DNA from: Mycolicibacterium sp. CBMA 234 | GTDB taxonomy: Bacteria > Actinomycetota > Actinomycetes > Mycobacteriales > Mycobacteriaceae | Reading direction: 5' to 3' | Length of the DNA: 64,000 nt | Assembly (NCBI RefSeq): GCF_009729415.1 | Contig: NZ_MPKW01000005.1 | Span: forward strand, 427,343 to 491,342 | Part shown: positions 25,350 to 34,714 of the stretch, piece after piece | Position numbering within the stretch: position 1 is the stretch's first letter | Layout: every line of letters begins with the position of its first letter | Program-made: the position numbers and the translations under genes | The notes under the pieces: generated by a model | What the model saw: only the letters and a program-made list of their open reading frames with translations | Told to the model about the DNA's origin: nothing | Databases searched by the model: none

Positions 25350-26732
25350 TCAACTCGCGGTGGCGGCGTCAACCTCGGTGGGGCCGGCGGTTTTCTGCGC
25401 CTCAGCAATCGTGACGTAGGCCCTGCGGTGGTTGAGGAACTGGCGGTGCGCGCTTTCCCCGACCAGCGTTCGTACCTCGTTCAGCACCGCACGCCTGCCA
25501 TGGTGTTGGTGCCGGAGCAGCCGCCCCGCTGACCCGAAGAGGCGCGCCGGACTCAGTACCTGCGAAGGCTTTTCCCGATGTGTGAACAAGTCGAGGAACC
25601 GCCCTATCTCACCCTTCGCGTGCAGGTCCGCGACCATCTGGGGGAACACCGTCGGCACCGCGCCCGCCTTGCCCAGATCGTTGGCGAACCAGTAGTGATC
25701 GGCGAACTCGTGGTCGCGCCAGCGGCCCCACCGTGCCAAGCTCGCGTCCATAGCGTCCGGGGAACCGCCCAGGCCCTCGACGATCGCCGGAACGAGCGCA
25801 TCGACCTGAGAAAACGCATCGCCGATCCCGCGCCCCGGCGACGGGTCCTTGAAGTGGCCCGCGTCGCCGACGAGCGCCCAGCCCGGTCCGCAGGGCTCCC
25901 GGAAGAAGCCGGTCCAATGCAACATCCCGAAGAACTTGCTGACCCGCTGAGCACCATCGAGCGCTTCGGCGACCGGCGCACAGCTGAGCGCGTGCTCCAT
26001 GAAAATGCTCTCGAGGTCGGTCCGGTACTTCGGGAGGGCAGCCAACTCGGGGACGACGATCACTTGGTACAGACCGTCGTCGCACGGTGCGGCAATCACA
26101 AACTTGTCGCCCCAGCGGTGGAAGACGTTCGTCGGTTCGGCCGGAATGTGCGCGCCGCTGAAGAACGCCCAGTACGCGAACCGCTGATTCGGCACCACGT
26201 TGTACTTGCGTGCCGCAACAAGATTCCCGATGGTCGAGTTGCGCCCGTCTGCGCCGACAACCAACCGCGCCCGCAGTTCGTCGTCGCGGCCGTGGGTCCT
26301 GATCCGCACGCCCGTGACCCGGCTGCCGTCCCGCACCAGTCCGGTGACCTCGGTCCCCATGCGCACCTGCGCACCTGACTCCTCGGCGGCGCCGACCAGA
26401 ATCGGGTCGAGCACTGTACGCCGGACCGACGCGCTGCCGCCGACGTCGCCGACGCATTGCGGCCATGCCGCGGTGAACTGAAAATCCTCAACGCGCGAGT
26501 TGGACCGATTCAGGACCGGCGCGCCGGTCGCGCACAGCCGCTCCGTCACGCCGAGACGATCGAGAAATGCCAACGCGTCGGCCTCGAAGATGTGTGTGGA
26601 CAACGTGTCTCGTGGAAACGTCGCACGCTCGACGACAGCAACATCGAGGCCCTGCCGGGCCAGTAACGCCGCCAGCGGCGAGCCGGCGCAGCGGGCGCCG
26701 ACGACTACGACATCAAAACCTTGGGCCGACAT
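25350..26732 (-). CDS. FAD-dependent monooxygenase (group A-like)
   Basis: Encodes 460 residues from the ATG at 26732 (MSAQGFDVVV). GxGxxG-type VVVGARCAGSPLAALLAR (~9-26), the DG motif VVGADGRNST (~160) and GD motif ALVGDAGHFKDPSPGRGIGDAF (in part, ~290) mark a class A flavin monooxygenase or geranylgeranyl-reductase-like protein. Substrate unknown; neighbours suggest hydroxylation of an aromatic or lipid. It is transcribed alone toward the dioxygenase. Confidence 0.8.
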   Translation of the reverse strand: MSAQGFDVVVVGARCAGSPLAALLARQGLDVAVVERATFPRDTLSTHIFEADALAFLDRLGVTERLCATGAPVLNRSNSRVEDFQFTAAWPQCVGDVGGSASVRRTVLDPILVGAAEESGAQVRMGTEVTGLVRDGSRVTGVRIRTHGRDDELRARLVVGADGRNSTIGNLVAARKYNVVPNQRFAYWAFFSGAHIPAEPTNVFHRWGDKFVIAAPCDDGLYQVIVVPELAALPKYRTDLESIFMEHALSCAPVAEALDGAQRVSKFFGMLHWTGFFREPCGPGWALVGDAGHFKDPSPGRGIGDAFSQVDALVPAIVEGLGGSPDAMDASLARWGRWRDHEFADHYWFANDLGKAGAVPTVFPQMVADLHAKGEIGRFLDLFTHREKPSQVLSPARLFGSAGRLLRHQHHGRRAVLNEVRTLVGESAHRQFLNHRRAYVTIAEAQKTAGPTEVDAATAS

Positions 26733-26820
26733 GGTTGCTCCCGAATGTCGATCTACACCGGGACGAGATGCCCGGCGAGGCTCAGGAAAGCGTACGCCGG
26801 GCAACACCCAATTTCTATGG

Positions 26821-26844
26821 AGCTAGCTCTCCTTGCCGCTAGCT
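26821..26844. promoter_or_regulatory. AGCTAGC inverted repeat upstream of the monooxygenase
   Basis: AGCTAGC (26821-26827) and GCTAGCT (26838-26844) flank a 10-nt spacer in the 189-nt gap between the monooxygenase start and the DUF1214 gene end. It lies 88 nt upstream of the monooxygenase start. Either an operator or a terminator stem for the DUF1214 transcript; no U-run supports the latter. Confidence 0.45.
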
Positions 26845-26921
26845 GAAAATGACACTGGGAGAATATTTTTGACGAAATGAGCCCTATTTGGTGCCGCCGC
26901 GGCTCGGGTTTGGGTCCGGGT

Positions 26922-29303
26922 CTAGACCGCCGTTGTGTTGCCGATCGACACGTACGGTGCGGTGCGCAGTGTGTAACCGCTCTGCCGCTCCGCGATCTCC
27001 TGGGCCCGTTGCTGCGGGGTGTAGTAAACCGTGGTTTTGGGTAGCACAGCCTTCAGTTGATCCAGCGTCACAAGCTGCGTCGTCAGCGTCGGCTGATCTG
27101 TGGAGTTCGGGTCCAGGCCCTGCCAGCGCGCAAAGATCGTGCCCTGGTTCAGACCGCCGGTGGACACCCAGTTCGCCACTCCCGGATCGGTTTTGGAGAT
27201 GACGAGTGTGTATGACCCGTCGGGATTCGCGATAGCCTGCGCGTTGTTCAGGCTGGTTGGGTCTCCGGTCGAGTAGTCCGGCGACACTGTCCAGGCGTTG
27301 GTAACCGGAACGTTGAAATACTTGGCGCTGCCCGGCGTCAGGGTGACGACGAGCGCCTGGTTGTCGGCCAGATTGAAATGCCCGATGCTCTGCTTCTGCG
27401 TCGACAATGTCTGAGAACCCGCGTTGGCCGGCGCGGGGAGCGTGTTGACCGGGTGCTGGCCCGCCAGCGGGAACCACGCGTCCGTCGTGGCATTGACCGC
27501 CTGCATCATGACGCCGTTGGCGATGTTCTCGATCGCCGCCTCTGGCAGAGTCGAATTCGTGCCATCGGTCTGCTGGATGGACAGGCTCAGACCCTGACCG
27601 GTGTTCCAGTCGGTGATGGTGTTGCGCACGAAGATCTGTCCCGCGTCGGGGCTCAGGTACAGGTAGTTGGGCGTACCCGCCAGCGAGGCGTCACGGCCCG
27701 CGATGATGGTGAACGTCCCATCGGGGTTGAGCTGCAAGTCTTGGCCCGTAAGGATCGCCGACGCCTGACCGGTCGCGCCGATCTGAGCGGTGATGTTGAC
27801 GTCGGCCGGCATCTGGCCGTTGACCTTGCCGGTGATGACGTAGCTCTTACCCGCGCTGATGAAAGCCATTCGGTAAAGAGTGTCGGGGTTGTCGTAGAAC
27901 ACCTGGTTGCCCGGCGACGTCACGCCGCCGATGGTGTGCGGCGGAGTGGCGATCCAGTTGAAGGACGGATTACCCGCAGCGTTGTCCCCGATATTGACCG
28001 CGGCCATCGCCGCGTACATGGCGTACTCCCTCACCGCGGCATCGAGCTGCGCCATGTTCTGGGCGTCGACACCACCGGGGACATCGGAGAACGTCACCGC
28101 CTGGGTGTTGATCCACTTCTGCTTCAGGGCCGCCATGGTGGCGTCCATTGCGCCCGAATTGACGATTGAGAGGGCCCGCTGCTCGGTGCTGATCTCGGTG
28201 GCGGTTGCCAACGGGCCCGTCTGTGCCACGGCGCTGACGGTGATCACCTTGGTCGCCGTGTGCGGGGCAGGAGACAGCCAGTTGAGGTGCAGTGGATCAC
28301 CGCGAAGGTCACTGGCTGTCACGGTGAAACTGTCCGTCCCCCCGGACACCAACGTCCCCGGACTGGGTACGTATTTGAAGGAACCGTCCGAGTACAGGGT
28401 CACGGTGCCGTTGGTCGGCCCCTTCGTCACCTTGAGTTTCAAGGTGTCGCCGTTCGGGTCAGATGCGTTGATCTGACCGAGGATCGCGCCGTTCATCTGC
28501 AGCGTCTGCGACGAGTCATAACTGATTTTCGGCGCCTTGTTGTTGAACAAGGAATCCAGCTCGCGGCGCACCAGGGACAGGAAGCCTTCCAGCGAACCGG
28601 GTTTCGCAGGCGTCGTCGGCGAATTACCGGCGAACGGAGCCAGCAGCTTGGAGACAGCGGAAGTAATGCCGGACACCGCCGACGAAAGGAACTTCGCCGG
28701 CGAGGCCACCGTAGCGGTCGGCACCACCGCGACGGTTGCGGACGCCGGCGCCGCGGAAGTCGAGACGTTCACGGTTTGTGCGACGACCGCGGCAGGCGCG
28801 ACCGAGGCAGCGGAAGCAGGCGCACTTTGTGAAACGGCCTTGGCTGTCGATGGCGCTACCGGAACCGAGCCGGCCGCTGCGGGTGCCGATCCGGCAGCGA
28901 CACCTGACGATACCGACTGCTGCGCGGCAACGGATTTCGGCTTCGGCTGCGGCTTGGCCGTCTTGTTCTTGTTTCGCGGAGCAGTTCCGGTCGTGGAATC
29001 ATCACGGGCCGAATCTTCGTCCGTCGAAGGAGAACTCGATGTCGGCGAGGTGCCGGAGCCGGCCTTCGACGGCTTGCCGCGACCCTCGCGCCCAGAGCCG
29101 CTCGAAGCCTTATCACCGGAAGCACCGGCGCCAGCCGCCGTCGAGGAACCCGAAGTCGACGACGAACTGCTACCAGCCTTGGCACCCGACCCGGCGGCAC
29201 CGTCGTCAGCCAGAGCCACCCCGTGCCCGGTGAGGACTGCGGTCCCCACGCCGAGCGCGACTGCTAGTCCCCCGACACGACCAATGCTCGATGCTGCACT
29301 CAT
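26922..29303 (-). CDS. Exported VCBS/cadherin-like plus DUF1214 protein
   Basis: Encodes 793 residues. The ATG at 29303 has GGAGAGG 6-9 nt upstream; an ATG two codons earlier is possible. Signal peptide ~1-32 (ends ALADDG), then about 200 residues of Ser/Ala/Lys/Pro low complexity, a cadherin/VCBS-like repeat (~240-350: ILGQINASDPNGDTLKLKV, GSFKYVPSPG), then a DUF1254/DUF1214-type domain (~370-770) with FYDNPDTLYRMAFI and TIFARWQGLDP. Such proteins are abundant in environmental mycobacteria; function unknown, surface location likely. Confidence 0.72.
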   Translation of the reverse strand: MSAASSIGRVGGLAVALGVGTAVLTGHGVALADDGAAGSGAKAGSSSSSTSGSSTAAGAGASGDKASSGSGREGRGKPSKAGSGTSPTSSSPSTDEDSARDDSTTGTAPRNKNKTAKPQPKPKSVAAQQSVSSGVAAGSAPAAAGSVPVAPSTAKAVSQSAPASAASVAPAAVVAQTVNVSTSAAPASATVAVVPTATVASPAKFLSSAVSGITSAVSKLLAPFAGNSPTTPAKPGSLEGFLSLVRRELDSLFNNKAPKISYDSSQTLQMNGAILGQINASDPNGDTLKLKVTKGPTNGTVTLYSDGSFKYVPSPGTLVSGGTDSFTVTASDLRGDPLHLNWLSPAPHTATKVITVSAVAQTGPLATATEISTEQRALSIVNSGAMDATMAALKQKWINTQAVTFSDVPGGVDAQNMAQLDAAVREYAMYAAMAAVNIGDNAAGNPSFNWIATPPHTIGGVTSPGNQVFYDNPDTLYRMAFISAGKSYVITGKVNGQMPADVNITAQIGATGQASAILTGQDLQLNPDGTFTIIAGRDASLAGTPNYLYLSPDAGQIFVRNTITDWNTGQGLSLSIQQTDGTNSTLPEAAIENIANGVMMQAVNATTDAWFPLAGQHPVNTLPAPANAGSQTLSTQKQSIGHFNLADNQALVVTLTPGSAKYFNVPVTNAWTVSPDYSTGDPTSLNNAQAIANPDGSYTLVISKTDPGVANWVSTGGLNQGTIFARWQGLDPNSTDQPTLTTQLVTLDQLKAVLPKTTVYYTPQQRAQEIAERQSGYTLRTAPYVSIGNTTAV

Positions 29304-29454
29304 CGCCATCCTCTCCGTTGCGGTTCCGGTTAAGCGGAATCTGTTGATACGTCGTCTGTTACATGCGAGCACGTTCAGGCGTTGCTACGCAGCTATGGTT
29401 CCAATGAGCGGAACTACCCACTGCGCCAACATGATTCGTCCTGCGGCTACGCGA

Positions 29455-30225
29455 TCAGCGAGCGACTGCGCGACGCGGCTCGATTGAGGACCGGTCAGAT
29501 AGCGGATCCAATCGGCGCACTCCGACCAGTCGCCCTGAATATGCTCGCCAGATACGCGCGGCAGTCATCTGAACGGGCGTCACCAACTGATGGTCGAACG
29601 CCATCTGATCCGCTGGACCGCTTACCGATACCGCCGCAGCGATGTCCACACCCCGGCCGATTGGTGCCGCCAAACACCCAATGCCCGTTGAGGTTTCGGC
29701 TAGTTCCTGCGCATATCCGCGGGCCCGCACCAATGCCAGCTCCTCGTGCAGTCCAGCCCGGCCGATACCGGGAGCGTGGGCGAGCATCGCGCGGCCCATG
29801 GCCGAGGAATGCGCCGGCCGGCGACGGCCCGCCCCGGCGGCGGCCATGATCGTTGCCCGGTCACCGACCTTGTCGAGATAGACGACATCGCCCCCGTCCA
29901 GGATGGCCAGGTTCACCACAAGCCCCGTGGCCTGGTGCAAGTCCCAGAGAAACGGCATGGCCGCGCGGTGCAGCCGATCTTGATGGATGGCGAGATAACC
30001 CAACTCAGCGAGCCGGTATCCGAGTTCGTAATCGCGTCCGTTGCGTCGCAGCCAGCCGAGCTCGACAAGATGCTCCAAGATGCGATGTACCGACGTCCGG
30101 GGCAGCCCTGTGCGGCGGACGATCTGGATGAAGGTGAGCCGGCCGGGCCCGTCGAACGTGCCGAGCACAAGGGACGCCCGTTCGAGAACCGCACTGGGCG
30201 GACAGTTTTCGACCTCGGCGCTCAT
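29455..30225 (-). CDS. IclR-family transcriptional regulator
   Basis: Encodes 256 residues. Winged helix ~10-75 (RTGLPRTSVHRILEHLVELGWL), then an IclR effector domain (GLVVNLAILDGGDVVYLDKV, SAMGRAMLAH, AQELAETSTGIGCLAAPI). IclR proteins bind small organic acids and control catabolic operons. It diverges from a second IclR gene across a 129-nt gap holding a 13-bp palindrome. Targets could include the P450 or Frd operon nearby (inference). Confidence 0.85.
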   Translation of the reverse strand: MSAEVENCPPSAVLERASLVLGTFDGPGRLTFIQIVRRTGLPRTSVHRILEHLVELGWLRRNGRDYELGYRLAELGYLAIHQDRLHRAAMPFLWDLHQATGLVVNLAILDGGDVVYLDKVGDRATIMAAAGAGRRRPAHSSAMGRAMLAHAPGIGRAGLHEELALVRARGYAQELAETSTGIGCLAAPIGRGVDIAAAVSVSGPADQMAFDHQLVTPVQMTAARIWRAYSGRLVGVRRLDPLSDRSSIEPRRAVAR

Positions 30226-30274
30226 GTTCGCAACTCCCTGATCTGCAGCATCTCACTGACGCAAGCTGCATCCA

Positions 30275-30287
30275 GTCTGAATCAGAC
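30275..30287. promoter_or_regulatory. 13-bp palindrome between two IclR genes
   Basis: GTCTGA (30275-30280), A, TCAGAC (30282-30287) is a perfect dyad midway between the divergent IclR starts at 30225 and 30355. IclR operators are commonly short palindromes of 12-15 bp, so this is a fair candidate for (auto)regulation. Confidence 0.5.
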
Positions 30288-30354
30288 GCCAGCATATCGC
30301 CATACATACGGCTACTGTGACGAATATGCGCCATTTCCTGAGTCGTAGCGCTCC

Positions 30355-31251
30355 ATGACTGCGACAGCCGATTCCTCGCGGGTTGATTCACCGCCGACAG
30401 ATCGAGTGATAGCGGTGCTGGAGTTCATCGCCGCCGAGCCCCAACCGGTTTCGGTGGCTGCCATGGCGTCACGCCTAGAGCTGAGCAGGTCGACGGTGAC
30501 GTCGATCTTGGCGGCACTAGGACGGGCAGGGTGGGTGACCCGGCAAGCCGACCGTCGCTACCGGCTGGGACCCGGATTGTTGCGGGTCGCCGGTGCGGTT
30601 CAAACACAGCTGACGCCTTCAGCAGCGTTCGCCGACGTACTGTCCGACCTCGCGGACCGGGTCGGCTGCGCAATCTCCCTGGCCCTGGTCGGCCAGTCCG
30701 AAATGACCATGGTCAGCATCGCCGCGGGACCGGGGCAGGTTCCCGCAGGTGTGGACGCTGGCATTCGGCTACCGATGACGGCGCCGTTGGGCGCCTCCGT
30801 CATGGCCTTTCGCGACAGGCAGTTGCAACAGGACTGGATGGGCACCGTGCCGCAAGCGCAACGCCCGATGCTGCAGGCACTTCTCCACCAGGTCCGCCGC
30901 AACGGTGTGGCGGTGTTCGGGGCGGACGGAGTTGCCCTCGAGATTCTGGAAGTCCTGGGCGAAGTCGTCGGGTTGTTGGCCGAACACCCCCGCAGCGGCG
31001 CGCTCAGACAACGGTTGTTCGAATTCCTGAGCAAGCTGAGTGCCCGCCCGTACACGGCCGAAGAGCTGGCCTCAGATGCCGAGCTGTCCATTAGTTATCT
31101 GTCCGCACCGGTATTCGACCGCGACGGCAACGCCGTCTATGAGCTGCAGATCGGTTCACTCAAGCCGGCGGTGACCCGCGCAGAACGCGACCGATACCTG
31201 AGCGAAATACGCTCCACCACAGCAGTATTGACGAAGCTTTCCGGGAACTGA
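30355..31251 (+). CDS. IclR-family transcriptional regulator
   Basis: Encodes 298 residues. Winged helix ~17-80 (VSVAAMASRLELSRSTVTSIL), then an effector-type domain (CAISLALVGQSEMTMVSIA, RLPMTAPLGASVMAF) and a longer C-terminal part than the neighbour, ending ~298. The effector domain is more divergent (no clear second half motif), so ligand type is unclear. Convergent with the P450 gene, 31 nt apart. Confidence 0.8.
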   Translation: MTATADSSRVDSPPTDRVIAVLEFIAAEPQPVSVAAMASRLELSRSTVTSILAALGRAGWVTRQADRRYRLGPGLLRVAGAVQTQLTPSAAFADVLSDLADRVGCAISLALVGQSEMTMVSIAAGPGQVPAGVDAGIRLPMTAPLGASVMAFRDRQLQQDWMGTVPQAQRPMLQALLHQVRRNGVAVFGADGVALEILEVLGEVVGLLAEHPRSGALRQRLFEFLSKLSARPYTAEELASDAELSISYLSAPVFDRDGNAVYELQIGSLKPAVTRAERDRYLSEIRSTTAVLTKLSGN

Positions 31252-31263
31252 GAACGGCCCCGG

Positions 31264-31281
31264 CAACCAATCTGATGGTTG
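31264..31281. terminator. Short hairpin between IclR and P450 genes
   Basis: CAACCA (31264-31269) and TGGTTG (31276-31281) form a small stem in the 31-nt gap between the convergent IclR and P450 stops. No U-tract is evident. Confidence 0.3.
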
Positions 31282-31282
31282 G

Positions 31283-32470
31283 TCACTGCGGGTCGAAGAC
31301 CACCTGCAAGTGGTCGGGGCCGCGAAGCTCCGTGCCGAGTCGGCCGGCGATCTTCACGCTCGACGGATCGGCAAGCTTCAAACCGGGCAGACGCTCAAGG
31401 AGCACCTTTACCGCGATCTCCATCTGAGTAGTCGCCAGCGCCTGGCCGAGGCACACGTGCGGCCCGGTGCCGAAACTCAATTGCGCGGTGGCGTGCCTGC
31501 AGATGTCGAACACATCGGGCTCGGCATACACGTCGGGATCGCGGTTGGCGGCCGCAATCGCCAGCAGCAGCCATGTGCCAGCGGGAATGTCGATCCCGCG
31601 CCAGGTCACATCAACCGCCGCAAAGCGCGGAATGATGGCCGGACCGGGCTCCCACCGCAACCCCTCCTGCACTGCCCACTTGGCCTCGTCCGGATCGTTG
31701 CGAACCCGATCGAGCTGATCCTGATGAGCGAGCAACGCCCACAGCGTGTTGCCCAGACTCAAATAGGTCGTGTCGACTCCGGCCGGAAACAGCAGCCTGA
31801 CAAAGGAATAGATTTCCTCGTCAGTCAGCCCGACGCCGTCGATCTCGGTGGTGACAAGCTTCGACAACAGATCATCGGTTGGGTTCTGCCGCTTGTCCTC
31901 GACCAGCGGCCGCAAGTACCCGGTGAATGACTCCCTGGCGCGCAACGCGGCCTCGGGGTCCGTCGGGTAGAAGAACAGGTCGTGAGCCCACTTGGCGAAT
32001 AGGGCGTAATCGTCTACCGGCAGCCCCAGCAGCTCATTGGTGATCCGGAACGGGAACTGCTGGGTGAATTCCGTGACGAGGTCGGCCCAGCCCCTGGCAG
32101 CGAATTCGTCTACCAGACTGTGCGCGATCGGCGCGAGCAGTTCGCCACTGTAGGTCTTCATCAGCGCCCGGCGGAAAGCCGGCGAGACCAGAGCGCGGTT
32201 GGTGCGGTGTTCCTGGCCCGCCATGCACTGAATCGTCTTGCCCATCGCCGGACCGGTGGTCATGCCGTACATCGCTGCGGCCGGGAACGTGTCCTCGTCT
32301 TTGAAGAGCTCGGTGACCAATTCATCGCTGAGAATGACCATTGCGGACATACCGTGGAATCGCGCCTCTGCGTACGGCGCCCGCGCACGCAGATCGCGCA
32401 GCACCCCGTGCAAGTCGGAAAGTTCTTCAGAGCCGAAATCCACGACCTCGCCGCTCATTACAGCTGCCAC
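31283..32470 (-). CDS. Cytochrome P450 monooxygenase
   Basis: Encodes 395 residues when started at the GTG at 32470, which has AAGGAG six nt upstream; an ATG five codons earlier would lie on top of that ribosome site. All P450 landmarks are present: I-helix FPAGVDTTY (~229), ExxR in QEGLRWEP (~272), haem loop FGTGPHVCLG (~338) with the Cys ligand. Electron partners are not encoded nearby. Substrate unknown. Divergent from the small protein/frd operon across a region with a large dyad. Confidence 0.9.
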   Translation of the reverse strand: MAAVMSGEVVDFGSEELSDLHGVLRDLRARAPYAEARFHGMSAMVILSDELVTELFKDEDTFPAAAMYGMTTGPAMGKTIQCMAGQEHRTNRALVSPAFRRALMKTYSGELLAPIAHSLVDEFAARGWADLVTEFTQQFPFRITNELLGLPVDDYALFAKWAHDLFFYPTDPEAALRARESFTGYLRPLVEDKRQNPTDDLLSKLVTTEIDGVGLTDEEIYSFVRLLFPAGVDTTYLSLGNTLWALLAHQDQLDRVRNDPDEAKWAVQEGLRWEPGPAIIPRFAAVDVTWRGIDIPAGTWLLLAIAAANRDPDVYAEPDVFDICRHATAQLSFGTGPHVCLGQALATTQMEIAVKVLLERLPGLKLADPSSVKIAGRLGTELRGPDHLQVVFDPQ

Positions 32471-32553
32471 AGTGATCTCCTTCATGAGCCTGCCGGAAAC
32501 GGCTCTCGCTCTAGGAGAGTGCTCGCCGGGATAGCCGGGCGCACTGCCGGTTT

Positions 32554-32593
32554 CGGTGACCGGAACTTTGCTTTCGGCAATTTCCGTTCACCG
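32554..32593. promoter_or_regulatory. 40-bp dyad between P450 and frd operon
   Basis: CGGTGACCGGAA (32554-32565) and TTCCGTTCACCG (32582-32593) are 12-bp arms with one mismatch around a 16-nt spacer that itself holds TTGC/GCAA. The unit ACCGGAACT also recurs directly at 32559-32567 and 32590-32598, 31 bp apart. It lies midway between the divergent starts at 32470 and 32689, a likely operator for both. Confidence 0.75.
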
Positions 32594-32688
32594 GAACTGA
32601 CCCCAGCGCACCACGTAGACGCACGGGCCCACCCAGGCATACCCTGGATGTGACCTGGATCACGCTCCCGGTTATGAGGAGGCGCACG

Positions 32689-32931
32689 ATGGTCGCGACG
32701 ACGACGCATTTCGGCAGCCAAAAGGCACCCTGTGGCCATCTGGCCGAGGGATTTCAGCACGTCGAATCCGACGATGACGGCCTCAACTACGACGACCTCA
32801 GATATGCGTGCGGCTGCCGCGAAATCCGCCATGTGTACCACGACGGCACCACGCGGATCCGGACGATCCGGCACGACGGGAAGGTGCTGAGGGACGAGCA
32901 CACCGATGAACACGCCACATTCGAGGCGTAA
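32689..32931 (+). CDS. Small Cys/His-rich protein at head of frd operon
   Basis: Encodes 80 residues from the ATG at 32689, preceded by GAGGAGG. Cysteines and histidines are arranged as PCGH (~16-19) and ACGCREIRH (~51-59), a possible zinc- or Fe-S-binding set, with an acidic centre (ESDDDGLNYDD) and basic end. It is 9 nt from frdA, so co-transcription is almost certain. I do not recognise the family. It could be an assembly or regulatory factor for fumarate reductase, but that is speculation. Confidence 0.65.
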   Translation: MVATTTHFGSQKAPCGHLAEGFQHVESDDDGLNYDDLRYACGCREIRHVYHDGTTRIRTIRHDGKVLRDEHTDEHATFEA

Positions 32932-32940
32932 GCGACACCG

Positions 32941-34680
32941 ATGACCGCGGCCTACGACATCGCGGTGATCGGCGGCGGCGGCGCGGGACTACGCGCCGCG
33001 ATCGCGATCGCCGAGACCAACCCGCGGCTGAAAGTGGCGATCGTCTCGAAGGTTTATCCGATGCGCAGTCACACCGTCTCAGCGGAAGGCGGCGCGGCAG
33101 GCGTCGCCGGCGACGATGACAGCTTCGACGAGCACGCTTACGACACCATTTCCGGCGGAGATTGGTTATGCGACCAGGATGCGGTCGAGGCATTCGTTGC
33201 CGAAGCCCCGCGCGAACTGTTACAGCTCGAGCACTGGGGCTGCCCCTGGAGCCGAAAACCGGACGGGCACATCGCCGTTCGCGCTTTCGGCGGAATGAAG
33301 AAACTGCGCACCTGGTTTGCCGCCGACAAGACGGGATTCCACTTGCTCCACACCCTGTTTCAGCGCGTGCTGGCATACCCCGACATCGTGCGTTACGACG
33401 AGTGGTTCGCCACCACATTGCTCGTCGATGACGGCGTGGTGCGCGGCGTGGTCGCCATCGAACTCGCCACCGGACGCATCGAAACCATCCTCGCCAACGC
33501 GGTCATCGTGTGCACCGGTGGCTGCGGGCGGGTGTTTCCGTTCACCACGAACGCGAACATCAAAACCGGCGACGGCATGGCGTTGGCGTTCCGCGCCGGA
33601 GCGCCACTGAAGGACATGGAGTTCGTCCAGTATCACCCAACGGGCTTGCCGTTCACCGGAATCCTGATCACCGAGGCCACTCGGGCGGAAGGCGGCTGGT
33701 TGGTGAACAAAGACGGCTACCGCTACCTGCAGGATTACGACCTCGGTAAGCCGACACCGAAACCCCAACTGCGAAGTATGGAACTCGGGCCCCGCGACCG
33801 GGTATCGCAGGCGTTCGTCCACGAGCTGGAGAAAGGGCGCACCGACGACACTCCCTACGGACCGGTCGTCTACCTCGACCTGCGGCACCTGGGCGCCGAG
33901 TTGATTGATGCCAAGCTGCCGTTCGTGCGTGAGCTGTGCCGCGACTACCAGCGCATCGACCCCGTCACGGAGCTCATCCCGGTACGGCCGGTGGTGCACT
34001 ACATGATGGGCGGCATCGACACCGACATCAACGGCGCGACAACGCTTTCCGGACTGTACTCCGCCGGCGAGACCGCCTGTGTCAGCATCAACGGCGCCAA
34101 CCGGCTCGGGTCGAACTCATTGCCCGAATTGTTGGTGTTCGGCGCCCGGGCAGGCCAGGCCGCCGCAGAATACGTGTCCACCGCCGGCCCGGCCGCACCC
34201 ACGGTGCAGGCACAGGCACGCGACGAGACGCGCCGATTGGAGCACGAGCTGGCCCGCCGCCGCGAAGGCGGGGAACGAATCGCCGACATCCGCACGGCCA
34301 TGCAAACCACCCTGGAAACGGCGGCAGGAATCTATCGCGATGGCCCGACCCTGGCCAAGGCTGTCGACCAGATCCACGAACTGCAGCAGCGTTTCGCGGG
34401 CGCCGGTATCGACGATCACAGCCATACGTTCAACACAGAACTGACAGCCCTGCTCGAACTGTCGGGGATGCTCGACATCGCGCAGACCATCGTGGTGTCC
34501 GGTCTGCATCGCGAGGAATCGCGCGGCGCGCATCAGCGCACCGACTTTCCCAAGCGCGATGACGAGCGTTTCCTGGCCCACACCCTGGTTCATCGGGAAA
34601 CCGACGGCACCGCACGAATCGACTACCTCCCGGTCACCATCACACGCTGGCCACCGGGCGAACGTGTCTACGGGCGATAG
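32941..34680 (+). CDS. frdA: Fumarate reductase flavoprotein subunit
   Basis: Encodes 579 residues, near the length of M. tuberculosis FrdA (about 583). [14 protein letters not shown] site (~12-22), [10 protein letters not shown] with the His that carries covalent FAD (~42-51), the active-site HPTG region ([12 protein letters not shown], ~230), [10 protein letters not shown] (~350) and a capping-domain C-terminus. It reduces fumarate to succinate with electrons from menaquinol (or runs in reverse). First structural gene of frdABCD. Confidence 0.92.
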   Translation: MTAAYDIAVIGGGGAGLRAAIAIAETNPRLKVAIVSKVYPMRSHTVSAEGGAAGVAGDDDSFDEHAYDTISGGDWLCDQDAVEAFVAEAPRELLQLEHWGCPWSRKPDGHIAVRAFGGMKKLRTWFAADKTGFHLLHTLFQRVLAYPDIVRYDEWFATTLLVDDGVVRGVVAIELATGRIETILANAVIVCTGGCGRVFPFTTNANIKTGDGMALAFRAGAPLKDMEFVQYHPTGLPFTGILITEATRAEGGWLVNKDGYRYLQDYDLGKPTPKPQLRSMELGPRDRVSQAFVHELEKGRTDDTPYGPVVYLDLRHLGAELIDAKLPFVRELCRDYQRIDPVTELIPVRPVVHYMMGGIDTDINGATTLSGLYSAGETACVSINGANRLGSNSLPELLVFGARAGQAAAEYVSTAGPAAPTVQAQARDETRRLEHELARRREGGERIADIRTAMQTTLETAAGIYRDGPTLAKAVDQIHELQQRFAGAGIDDHSHTFNTELTALLELSGMLDIAQTIVVSGLHREESRGAHQRTDFPKRDDERFLAHTLVHRETDGTARIDYLPVTITRWPPGERVYGR

Positions 34681-34714
34681 CCCGGGCGAACCAAGCGACG
34701 GGAGACGATCAGCG

